This document shows, piece after piece, positions 1-6,852 of a stretch of 11,024 nt of DNA; the stretch's first letter is position 1, and every line of letters begins with the position of its first letter. The DNA lies in assembly GCA_945896765.1 (NCBI GenBank), contig CAMDEL010000033.1:1-11024 (forward strand), written 5' to 3'. The translations under genes were made by a program, and so were the position numbers. Under the pieces are notes generated by a model, which made no database searches, had not been told where the DNA came from, and saw only the letters and a program-made list of their open reading frames with translations. The stretch is from Singulisphaera sp. GP187. GTDB lineage: Bacteria > Planctomycetota > Phycisphaerae > Phycisphaerales > SM1A02.

Positions 1-369
1 GGGCAGAATTCGACTTTGACTGGGACGCTTGCTGGGCAAGTGGTGATGGAAGGTTTTCTTGACATCAAACTGCGACCTTGGATGCGACGATTGATCACGC
101 GCTTGATCGCAATCATTCCTGCAGTCATTGTCGCTGCGATGTATGGCGCTTCAGGTGTGAATAAATTGCTGATCCTGAGTCAGGTCATTCTGTCACTCCA
201 ACTGTCGTTTGCAGTTGTGCCTTTAGTGTGGTTCACGAGCAGCAAGATCAAGATGGGGCGATTTGTGAATGCGCCTTGGCTGATTGCAACCGCCTGGATC
301 ATTACTGCAATCATCGCTCTGCTGAACGCATTTTTGCTTTTCCAAATCGTGTTTGGATCAGCAGAATAA
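1..369 (+). CDS. mntH: NRAMP-family divalent metal (Mn/Fe) transporter, C-terminal part
   Basis: This is the last 122 residues of an open frame that enters from the left edge, so the true start lies outside the window. The opening (QNSTLTGTLAGQ) followed by VMEGFL and a basic RRLITR loop matches the late part of NRAMP/MntH proteins, where a GQ-S-x-TGT-x-AGQ stretch precedes the last membrane helices. Three strongly hydrophobic segments follow: about residues 34-48, 55-79 and 92-118. NRAMP proteins are inner-membrane proton-coupled importers of Mn2+ and Fe2+. The metal-binding residues of the family (an N-terminal DPGN motif and a mid-protein M-P-H motif) lie upstream and cannot be checked. 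The small HicA-like gene follows 30 bases downstream. The family is confident; metal preference is inferred. Confidence 0.9.
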   Translation, partial: GQNSTLTGTLAGQVVMEGFLDIKLRPWMRRLITRLIAIIPAVIVAAMYGASGVNKLLILSQVILSLQLSFAVVPLVWFTSSKIKMGRFVNAPWLIATAWIITAIIALLNAFLLFQIVFGSAE

Positions 370-385
370 CTTTCTCGTTGGCGTA

Positions 386-391
386 TAGAAT
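386..391 (+). promoter_or_regulatory. Candidate -10 hexamer for the HicA-like gene
   Basis: TAGAAT lies between the stop of the transporter gene and the ATG at 400, with an 8-base gap to that ATG. No convincing -35 element is seen at normal spacing. It is listed because the same hexamer pattern recurs before most starts in the window; on its own it would be weak. A GGA at 393-395 could alternatively be a poor ribosome binding site. Confidence 0.2.
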
Positions 392-399
392 CGGAAATT

Positions 400-666
400 A
401 TGCCGCACACTCAACTCACTCTCAAGCAGATTTTTGCGCACCCAACATCTCACAATATTCACTGGAGAGATATCGTTCATATGTTCGAGGGCCTCGGGGG
501 AACAACGGAAGAGACGAAGAAAGAACATCTCAAAGTCAAACTCAACGGAAAAGAAATGACCTTTGCTGTCCCTCGGCACGGGCATCACACGCTCGACGAT
601 AACGACGAGATTGGTCACATTCGCAGGTTCCTTCGTGATTGTGGATGCGAGCCCAAAGCGGAATGA
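400..666 (+). CDS. Small HicA-like protein of unknown function
   Basis: An 88-residue protein with no signal peptide or membrane segment. It opens with LTLKQIFAHPTSHNIHWRD, which I recognise from a conserved family of small uncharacterised bacterial proteins. Its core is beta-rich (EHLKVKLNGKEMTFAV), then PRHGHH (residues 58-63), then a helix IGHIRRFLRDCG (71-82). This order resembles the HicA mRNA-interferase fold, in which a beta-hairpin precedes PRH and a short LRxIL-like helix. No HicB antitoxin is adjacent, so I do not call it a toxin. It sits 30 bases after the metal transporter and 13 bases before the AhpD-like gene, suggesting one transcript. The match to the small conserved family is fairly confident; RNA binding would be only an inference from fold. 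Confidence 0.75.
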   Translation: MPHTQLTLKQIFAHPTSHNIHWRDIVHMFEGLGGTTEETKKEHLKVKLNGKEMTFAVPRHGHHTLDDNDEIGHIRRFLRDCGCEPKAE

Positions 667-679
667 TCGGACTCTGAAG

Positions 680-1240
680 ATGCGAGTCCATCCGACAAAC
701 GATCAGATTCGCGTCGCCTTTGAAGCCGTGCGTGACTCTCCAGCATTTTCTGAGAGCGCAAAATTATTTGAACACGGTCATTTGCCTGTGGAAATGTTGC
801 AGGCAATGAGTCTGCGCCCAGAACTTCTACGCGCATTCGCAGCAACAAGTGAAGCGGTCTATCCAGGAGGCATTGTCGAAAGACGGGTGAAGGAACTGAT
901 CATCCTTGAAGCCTCTCGCCACAATCAATGCCAATTCTGTACACAATCGCATGTCTCAATCGCTCGTATGTTGGGAATCGTCGACGATTCTGGGGATCCA
1001 CTGAAACTCCTCGATCGACCTGATCTGATGACCGATCGTGAACGACTTGCCGTGGAATACACGCGCGCAGCTCAGAGAGATGCCAACGGAATCGAGAACT
1101 CTCTCTTTGCGACTCTGCAGTTGCATTACACCACAGCTGAAATTGTCGAATTGACTGCGATGATTGGATTGATTTCGATGCTCAATATGTTCAACAACTG
1201 CTTGCAGATTACGTATCACGGCGAATACGAATCAAAATAA
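680..1240 (+). CDS. Carboxymuconolactone decarboxylase (AhpD-like) family protein
   Basis: A 186-residue soluble protein. The diagnostic motif is E72 followed 12 residues later by C84-Q-F-C87-T-Q-S-H91, equivalent to the glutamate, CxxC and histidine of AhpD. In AhpD this set forms a thiol disulfide/peroxidatic relay that recycles alkyl hydroperoxide reductase. The residue next to the second cysteine, a histidine in mycobacterial AhpD, is phenylalanine here. The rest is alpha-helical as expected (DRERLAVEYTRA, then TAEIVELTAMIG). I chose the ATG at 680 because the frame upstream overlaps the HicA-like gene and the family fold begins after it; the 13-base gap fits an operon. The substrate cannot be deduced: this family includes peroxidase-like, decarboxylase and uncharacterised members. 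A role in redox defence is inferred. Confidence 0.88.
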   Translation: MRVHPTNDQIRVAFEAVRDSPAFSESAKLFEHGHLPVEMLQAMSLRPELLRAFAATSEAVYPGGIVERRVKELIILEASRHNQCQFCTQSHVSIARMLGIVDDSGDPLKLLDRPDLMTDRERLAVEYTRAAQRDANGIENSLFATLQLHYTTAEIVELTAMIGLISMLNMFNNCLQITYHGEYESK

Positions 1241-1278
1241 TTTCGCAATCTCTCACCGTTCACTCTCCCGGCTCACTC

Positions 1279-3120
1279 TCAGCCCCAAGCCGCAAGCAGC
1301 ATCGCCAAGTCAACTGCATCGACCAGACCTGAGTGATTGATATCGCCAGAAGAGTTGCTGCCCCAACCGCTCAGAAGTATCGACAGATCTCCGCCATTGA
1401 CCAGACCATCATTGTTCACATCAGCCGCGTCTCGATTGATTCGAATCTGTAGCGCACTTCGATCCGCGGCGTTGAGAAGGCTGTTGCCATCAAAGTCAAA
1501 CATTTCACAACCAACGGTCAGCCCAATCTGCGCAGCGCACTGATCAAAGAGAATCAAATCTGCCGCATCAGCCTCGCCGCTGAAATTTCCATCGCCCAAA
1601 GCAGATGGTGGATAGATCGTCCAACGCTTCGAAGTCGGCAAATTGGTCAGCACTCGCGTGGTCGAACTGTTTGGCCACCAAACTTGCACATTCGCACTCA
1701 CTGCATTTGCGCATCCCACATGAATTCGCGGATCGTTCATTCCCAAATATCCAGTGCCGCCAGCGAACACCTGACGAATCATTGAATGGCCATTCGCCTG
1801 AATGACCAGCCGCGCGCCGATTGCGTCGCGATTCAATCCCTCGCCGCGCATTCGCAATTCCAACCAAGACCGCTCGATCGCTTCGTGATTCATCATCAAT
1901 CGAAGAGTGCTACTTCCATGATTGGAAAGAATGTCAAGGCCACCATCGTTATCAAAGTCCGCAACGACAGAACAGAATGAGACGCCAGAGCTGCCAAGAA
2001 GATTCGCGGCTTCCGCCATCTCGAGAGTGTGACCTGAAAAATCCTGACGAAAGAAACGATCAGGAGTGAATTGATTATTTAGAAAAACATCCAAGAGCCC
2101 ATCGTTATCCACATCGAGAAAATGAACGGCCCAGCCAGTTTCGTCGGCAATTAGGGGGATGATTCCCCAGGCAACACTCGACTCCTGAAATGTCCCGATG
2201 CTCAACGCCATGAAGAGCGGATTGATCGCGCCAAGTGGCTGATTCGTCGTCGCAAGGTTTGTCGTCATCAAGTCCATCAAACCGTTCTCATCCAAGTCGC
2301 CAACAGCCACGCCCATCGAGTCATATCCAGGAGATGCGCCGCAACCGTTAGAAATGTCAGTAAAAAATCCGCCATCATTTCTGTAAAGCCGATTGCCAAT
2401 AGAAGTCGGCGCCATAAACCCACGATCATTCGAGAAATATAAATCTGCATCTCCATCGTGATCGAAGTCAAACGGCGTGACAACAAATGTTTTCATCTGC
2501 ACACCAAGACCTGATGCGATTGTGACATCCGTGAATGTTCCATCACCGTTATTGCGCCAAATCCGCGAGGTCGATGTAGTCAACCCAGCCAAATATCCTG
2601 TATAGCAAGCCATCAGAATGTCGAGCCGCCCATCTCCATTCGCATCGAACCATGCGATGGTGCGTCCCGCATGATCGCCAGTCAATCCTGCTTGCGTAGA
2701 GATATCGCTGAAGACGAATGGCGCGTCTTGTCTATACAGGCGTGGAGGTCCGCCCATCTGCGAAAACACAAGATCAAGATCTCCATCCGAATCGAAGTCC
2801 CCCGCTGCAATGCTTGAACCCACGGAGAGCGGTGCAATAGTTGATGTTTGCAAAGCGAACATTCCTCCGCCAACATTTCGATAGACCGCGATGATTCCAG
2901 ATGCCTTTCCCATCGCAACGATGTCGGTGTTTCCATCGCCATCGATATCTGCAGCGCATAATCCCGACCCGAGAAAGCCTGGACCGGAACCATACGTCGC
3001 AACGAGATAATTCAATCCGCGTGCTACCCCTTCGTTGGTGAATGGCGTGAAGTCGACCTTCGCCAACGCAATATGCGAAGTCCAGTAAACGGCGAACAAC
3101 CCACAGAAAATAAAACGCAT
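1279..3120 (-). CDS. Secreted FG-GAP/VCBS propeller protein with ASPIC/UnbV domain and dockerin-like end
   Basis: 613 residues. Residues 1-20 form a signal peptide with an A-L-A cleavage site. Seven DxDxDG-type calcium loops begin near residues 58, 108, 159, 218, 275, 336 and 388, the number expected for a seven-blade FG-GAP/VCBS propeller. Residues about 430-500 match the ASPIC/UnbV domain (NRDAIGARLVI, then GGTGYLGMNDPRIHVG), the architecture called CRTAC1-like. The tail (about 507-613) carries four EF-hand-like loops, including ADVNNDGLVNGGDLSILLSGWG-like units, i.e. a doubled dockerin-like region. It ends in AAWG without the terminal cysteine seen in the other two dockerin proteins here. 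In-frame stops lie just upstream of the ATG, so the start is firm. It is probably an exported adhesion or binding protein; ligand and attachment partner are unknown. It is transcribed divergently from the cytochrome fusion gene. Confidence 0.92.
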   Translation of the reverse strand: MRFIFCGLFAVYWTSHIALAKVDFTPFTNEGVARGLNYLVATYGSGPGFLGSGLCAADIDGDGNTDIVAMGKASGIIAVYRNVGGGMFALQTSTIAPLSVGSSIAAGDFDSDGDLDLVFSQMGGPPRLYRQDAPFVFSDISTQAGLTGDHAGRTIAWFDANGDGRLDILMACYTGYLAGLTTSTSRIWRNNGDGTFTDVTIASGLGVQMKTFVVTPFDFDHDGDADLYFSNDRGFMAPTSIGNRLYRNDGGFFTDISNGCGASPGYDSMGVAVGDLDENGLMDLMTTNLATTNQPLGAINPLFMALSIGTFQESSVAWGIIPLIADETGWAVHFLDVDNDGLLDVFLNNQFTPDRFFRQDFSGHTLEMAEAANLLGSSGVSFCSVVADFDNDGGLDILSNHGSSTLRLMMNHEAIERSWLELRMRGEGLNRDAIGARLVIQANGHSMIRQVFAGGTGYLGMNDPRIHVGCANAVSANVQVWWPNSSTTRVLTNLPTSKRWTIYPPSALGDGNFSGEADAADLILFDQCAAQIGLTVGCEMFDFDGNSLLNAADRSALQIRINRDAADVNNDGLVNGGDLSILLSGWGSNSSGDINHSGLVDAVDLAMLLAAWG

Positions 3121-3129
3121 CTTTTTTTA

Positions 3130-3157
3130 AATCTATCACCATTATGAACCAATGCAA
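3130..3157 (-). promoter_or_regulatory. Candidate promoter of the FG-GAP protein gene
   Basis: Read on the minus strand, TTGCAT (3157-3152) is followed after 16 bases by TAGATT (3135-3130), and the ATG begins 9 bases further on. There is no recognisable Shine-Dalgarno sequence; only a run of seven A and a G precede the ATG. The predicted transcript would have almost no 5' leader. The 3121-3249 interval holds this promoter and the one for the divergent gene. Confidence 0.35.
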
Positions 3158-3213
3158 ATCCTCCATCCAATTCTTGACTTTTTTCGCATTCTGAAGTGAT
3201 TTTCAAATAATAC

Positions 3214-3244
3214 TTGTCCGATTGTTGTTTCTCTGGCATATTGT
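3214..3244 (+). promoter_or_regulatory. Candidate promoter of the propeller-cytochrome fusion gene
   Basis: TTGTCC (3214-3219) and TATTGT (3239-3244) are separated by 19 bases, and the ATG at 3250 follows after 5 bases. The -35 match is poor and the spacer long, so only the -10 position is worth noting. An alternative -35, TTGACT at 3174-3179, has no good -10 at normal distance. Confidence 0.3.
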
Positions 3245-3249
3245 CAGGT

Positions 3250-5979
3250 ATGGATGCGTCACTATTTTTTCGCCAATCATTGATTCGGGCAAGCTGCCCA
3301 GTGATCTGCGTGATTGCATGCGCATTCCAAGTTGCATCTGCACTAGTTTCATCTGCATCAGCTCAATCCAACTTTGTGAATTGGGAATCTCCACAAGTCC
3401 ACCCACTCGAGGTCACACCTTCTGGCAATCGACTGCTTGCGGTCAATACAGCAGACAATCGACTTGAAGTCTTTGATATTTCTGCCAGCGGCGGAATTCC
3501 CGTTCTGCTTGCTTCCATTCCTGTCGGACTTGATCCAGTCTCGGTTCGAGCACGATCGAATACTGAGGCGTGGGTTGCCAACCTCATCAGCGATTCGATC
3601 AGCATCGTCGACCTGTCCGCGCTCCGTGTCATTCGCACCGTCACTGTCGGCGATGAACCATGCGACATCGCATTTGCTGGAAGTCCGCAGCGCGCATTTA
3701 TCACGCTCTCGCAACTGAATCAAGTTCGTGTCATCGATCCACTCAATCCAACTGCAGCTGGCACCACGATTGCGATCGCCGCAGAGGATCCACGCGCACT
3801 TGCAGTCAGTCCAGATGGCACCAAGGTCTACGCCGCAATCTTCGAATCAGGAAATCATTCGGTGATTATTCCGCGCGCTGCTGTCAACTCCACAGTAGGT
3901 CCATACGGCGGCGCGAATCCTCCAGCAAATTCAGGAACGCAGTTCGTTCCCGCACGAACTGCAGGGCAACCAACACCTCCGAAAGTCGCGCATATAGCGC
4001 GCAAGAATTCCGCAGGTCAGTGGCTTGATGGCAACAATCGGAATTGGACTTCAATCATCACTTGGGATGTGCTTGATCACGATGTTGCGATCATTGATAC
4101 GACGACGCTTGCTGTCTCGTATGCCAATGGTTTGATGACAACTGTCGCGGGAATTGCTGTGCGGCCAGATGGAAGAGTGTGCGTGGTCGGGTCAGAGGCA
4201 CGCAATGAGATTCGATTTGAATCGAACCTGAATGGCAAGTTTATTCGCAGCGAAATTGCCTCATTTGCACAGGCAACGCCTTCGACGATTCAGATTGCGG
4301 ACATCAATCCGCACCTCACATACACAACCTCAAGCATCCCGATTCTGCAACGTGCACAATCGATCGGTGACCCGCGTTCCATTATTTGGGACGCGGCGGG
4401 AGCACGAGCCTATGTCTGCGGAATCGGTTCCAATATCGTCGTTGCGACAGATGTGACCGGCGCACGATTGGCAACGTTTTCCGTAGGCGAGGGCGCGTCT
4501 GGCCTTGCACTTTCGTTCGATGGCTCGCGGCTTTACACCCTGAATCGCTTCTCGGGATCGATTTCAACAAGCAGCGTGTCATCGCTTGTCGAACTTGCGC
4601 GCACTTCTTTTTATGACCCAACGCCGGCCGCCATTCGTGACGGTCGGCCATTCATGTTTGATACGCATCTGACCAGCGGACTCGGGCAAGCTTCGTGTGC
4701 ATCATGTCATCTTGATACTCGCACCGATCACCTTGCATGGGATCTTGGCAATCCTGCGGGAGAGATGATTTCGTTCAATCAAACATGCGTAGTCACTGGT
4801 CAATGCGACAGTTGGCATCCGATGAAGGGGCCACTTGTGACGCAAACATTCCAAGGAATTATTGGAAATGAACCACTCCACTGGCGTGGGGAGAAACCAG
4901 GAATCGAGGATTTCAATTCCGCATTTACCCACTTGCAGGCAGCGGATGCGCTGTTGAGTACTGCGGACATGGCGAAATTCAAAGCGTATGTTGCGACGAT
5001 CACATTCCCACCAAATCCAAATCGCTCCATTGACAACACGCTCAGTACTGCGATTTCAACGAGCACTGGAACTGGCAGCGCACTTGCCGGCAAAACTTTC
5101 TTTGAAACATTTGACAGTCTGCCGAGTGCACCCGGAGGCAATACAAAGTGCGTCGATTGCCATCCAGGAAGTTCGGGGACAAGTCTCAAGATCGGACTCC
5201 CACTGGGAGTTGTTGAGCAGAATCGCAAGATTTCACAAATGCGAAACCTGCACGAAAAAACGGGCGCGAACATCGCTTCGACTCAAGCGACACGCGGATT
5301 TGGATTCAATCACGATGCTGAATTTTCGACTTTCGCCGAACTGTTCAATGTTGGGTTCACCTTCGGCACAGGTGCGATTTCGGCCACTCGCAGACGCGAT
5401 GTCGAGGCATATTTATTGAGCTTCTCTGGCGATACTCACGCGGGCGTTGGTGCTCAAGCCTTCGCATCGAACGCAGGAGGAACCGGCGACGAAACAGCAC
5501 GGATCACTCAGATGCGCACAATCGCAAGCACGGGTCAGGTCGGCTTGATCGTCAAAGGTCGAGTTGGAAATATTCAGCGTGGATATTCCTATGTTGGTGG
5601 CGCATTCCAATCAGATCGTTCCGCGGAAATTCTCACGCCAGCTGCGCTGCTCGCGCTTGCTGGCGCAGGATCTGAGTTGACATACACACTCGTGCCGATT
5701 GGATCGACTGTGCGAATTGGAATTGACCGAGACGGCGATGGGTTCTATGACCGCGACGAAATTGATGCGGGCAGCGATCCCGCAAATCCAAACAGTGTGC
5801 CAAACCAATGTGTTGCGGATATCAATCACGATGGTGCAGTCACAGGCAGCGATCTTGCTGCTTTGCTTGGTGCTTGGGGAACACTTTCAGCTTCAAATCC
5901 AGCAGATTTTAATCACGATCTGATCGTCGACGGCAACGACTTGACCGTGATGCTCTCCGCTTGGGGAAATTGCAACTGA
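3250..5979 (+). CDS. Secreted YVTN/YncE-like beta-propeller fused to di-haem cytochrome c with dockerin tail
   Basis: 909 residues from the ATG at 3250, preferred over a TTG 36 bases upstream because it gives a compact signal peptide (cleavage A-S-A at 36-38). Residues about 45-455 carry repeated propeller blades of the YVTN/YncE type (SPDGTKVYAA, FDGSRLYTLN, GDEPCDIAF). Two haem c sites follow: C483-A-S-C-H487 and C634-V-D-C-H638. Between them is HPMKGPLVTQTFQG (523-536) and then LHWRG (543-547), typical of the di-haem cytochrome c peroxidase/MauG-like relatives; M664, H668 and H523 are possible axial ligands. Residues 826-842 form a calcium-binding acidic repeat. A dockerin-like module runs from C854 to C908. 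The protein should be exported and assembled with haem outside the cytoplasm, acting in electron transfer or oxidation of an unknown substrate. Domain calls are strong; the reaction is unknown. Confidence 0.92.
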   Translation: MDASLFFRQSLIRASCPVICVIACAFQVASALVSSASAQSNFVNWESPQVHPLEVTPSGNRLLAVNTADNRLEVFDISASGGIPVLLASIPVGLDPVSVRARSNTEAWVANLISDSISIVDLSALRVIRTVTVGDEPCDIAFAGSPQRAFITLSQLNQVRVIDPLNPTAAGTTIAIAAEDPRALAVSPDGTKVYAAIFESGNHSVIIPRAAVNSTVGPYGGANPPANSGTQFVPARTAGQPTPPKVAHIARKNSAGQWLDGNNRNWTSIITWDVLDHDVAIIDTTTLAVSYANGLMTTVAGIAVRPDGRVCVVGSEARNEIRFESNLNGKFIRSEIASFAQATPSTIQIADINPHLTYTTSSIPILQRAQSIGDPRSIIWDAAGARAYVCGIGSNIVVATDVTGARLATFSVGEGASGLALSFDGSRLYTLNRFSGSISTSSVSSLVELARTSFYDPTPAAIRDGRPFMFDTHLTSGLGQASCASCHLDTRTDHLAWDLGNPAGEMISFNQTCVVTGQCDSWHPMKGPLVTQTFQGIIGNEPLHWRGEKPGIEDFNSAFTHLQAADALLSTADMAKFKAYVATITFPPNPNRSIDNTLSTAISTSTGTGSALAGKTFFETFDSLPSAPGGNTKCVDCHPGSSGTSLKIGLPLGVVEQNRKISQMRNLHEKTGANIASTQATRGFGFNHDAEFSTFAELFNVGFTFGTGAISATRRRDVEAYLLSFSGDTHAGVGAQAFASNAGGTGDETARITQMRTIASTGQVGLIVKGRVGNIQRGYSYVGGAFQSDRSAEILTPAALLALAGAGSELTYTLVPIGSTVRIGIDRDGDGFYDRDEIDAGSDPANPNSVPNQCVADINHDGAVTGSDLAALLGAWGTLSASNPADFNHDLIVDGNDLTVMLSAWGNCN

Positions 5980-6004
5980 CCGCCTCGGGCGTAAGTTCCT
6001 CGCC

Positions 6005-6010
6005 TATTCT
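6005..6010 (+). promoter_or_regulatory. Candidate -10 hexamer for the STAS protein gene
   Basis: TATTCT ends 6 bases before the ATG at 6017. No -35 is recognisable and there is no Shine-Dalgarno sequence in the pyrimidine-rich interval. The gap to the previous gene is only 37 bases, so read-through from upstream remains possible. Confidence 0.25.
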
Positions 6011-6016
6011 TTCCGA

Positions 6017-6751
6017 ATGCTCTCGCATCTTGTCGAACACGCCCAAGGAGTTGTCATCATTCGTTTGCAAGGACGACTCGATCAATCAGGATGCGACATA
6101 CTTGCGCAAGTCATAGACCGACACGCGTCGAAGCAGGCTCACATTGTGCTCGATATGCGCGATGTCGATTATCTGTCGAGTTCTACGATTGGCCTGCTGG
6201 TGCAGATTGCGAGAGATACACCACCAGCTGAATTGAGACTTGCGCTCGCTGCAGTTCAACCTCATGTTCGAGAGTCAATCGAACTTTCGAATTTGAAAAA
6301 ACTTTTTCCGATCTTCAATTCGATCGAAGAAGCACTTCCTGCCGTCGCAACTCACGTATTGATCGACGACTCAACACTTTCAAGCAATCGATCTCGTGAT
6401 CTCTTGTTGCGATATCTCATGTTGATTCAGTATGGACAGTTGGAGCGCTTGGAAGACTTCGTGCACATCGATGTCACGATTGAAAACATCAGCCCCAATG
6501 GTGTCCAGAACATCGTTGACATTCATGCACTGCGTCTGGTTCTGGAAAGGATTCGCAGCGAAGGCGGCATCGATATCGAGATTGCGACAATCGTCGCTCA
6601 GCCCGATGCAGTCAGTGCTTGGATGATTGAACGAACAGGTCCGCAGAAGGCGATAAGCGCCGGAACCCCTTGCGCTCTCTTTGCGCAAATTCGTGGAGAA
6701 CGAATCAGCCAACTGCGGTTTATTCGTGGATCGTCGTTGATTCAAATCTGA
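6017..6751 (+). CDS. STAS-domain protein with C-terminal NTF2/SnoaL-like domain
   Basis: 244 residues, no signal peptide or membrane segment. Residues 1-112 fit a STAS domain: GVVIIRLQGRLD (11-22), then IVLDMRDVDYLSSSTIGLLVQI (43-64), the helix that in SpoIIAA-type anti-sigma factor antagonists carries the phosphorylated serine. Aligned with SpoIIAA (FMDSSGLG), the acceptor would be S56 in YLSSSTIG; the aspartate is replaced by S54 and the glycine by T57. Residues about 126-240 have the order of an NTF2/SnoaL-like fold: a helix pair (LLLRYLMLIQYGQLERLEDFV), then ALRLVLERIRSEG, then strands ending ALFAQIRGERISQLRFIRG. STAS proteins usually pair with a serine kinase/anti-sigma factor; none is visible nearby. 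A regulatory switch role is inferred. The STAS assignment is firm, the second domain likely. Confidence 0.85.
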   Translation: MLSHLVEHAQGVVIIRLQGRLDQSGCDILAQVIDRHASKQAHIVLDMRDVDYLSSSTIGLLVQIARDTPPAELRLALAAVQPHVRESIELSNLKKLFPIFNSIEEALPAVATHVLIDDSTLSSNRSRDLLLRYLMLIQYGQLERLEDFVHIDVTIENISPNGVQNIVDIHALRLVLERIRSEGGIDIEIATIVAQPDAVSAWMIERTGPQKAISAGTPCALFAQIRGERISQLRFIRGSSLIQI

Positions 6752-6817
6752 AGCGAATCAAGAAGCCATAGAGAGTAAAATTCCATTTGGTTTTTTTACG
6801 AGTTTTATAGTTTTTAT

Positions 6818-6846
6818 TTGCTCCGCTCTCAATACAGATGTATGTT
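6818..6846 (+). promoter_or_regulatory. Candidate promoter of the lectin-dockerin gene
   Basis: TTGCTC (6818-6823) and TATGTT (6841-6846) are separated by 17 bases, and the ATG at 6853 begins 6 bases after the -10. This is the best-spaced promoter-like pair in the window and favours the 6853 start over the ATG at 6838, which would overlap the -10. The preceding 6752-6817 stretch is AT-rich and holds no gene; a second TATAGT at 6806-6811 lacks a -35 partner. Confidence 0.4.
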
Positions 6847-6852
6847 GGTGTT

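Noticed and set aside
563..679. N-terminal extension of the AhpD-like protein from an upstream ATG at 563
   Set aside because: It overlaps the HicA-like gene by 104 bases in another frame, and the added residues do not resemble the family.
400..1240. A toxin-antitoxin pair (HicA-like plus neighbour)
   Set aside because: The partner gene is an AhpD-like enzyme, not a HicB-type antitoxin, and no other small gene is adjacent.
1241..1278. Possible shared terminator between the AhpD-like gene and the convergent FG-GAP gene
   Set aside because: No stem longer than four bases and no T or A run in the right place on either strand.
3024..3239. Open frames on the minus strand overlapping the FG-GAP gene start
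   Set aside because: Their composition is basic and unstructured with no family resemblance, while the 1279-3120 frame has a signal peptide, repeated calcium loops and in-frame stops just upstream of its ATG.
5981..5991. CGCC-TCG-GGCG hairpin just after the cytochrome fusion gene
   Set aside because: Four-base stem with a 3-base loop and no T run; not a credible intrinsic terminator.
6776..6797. AAAATTCCATTTGG followed by seven T, looking like a terminator after the STAS gene
   Set aside because: The stem has only two or three firm pairs with mismatches next to them, so it is more likely AT-rich promoter DNA of the next gene.
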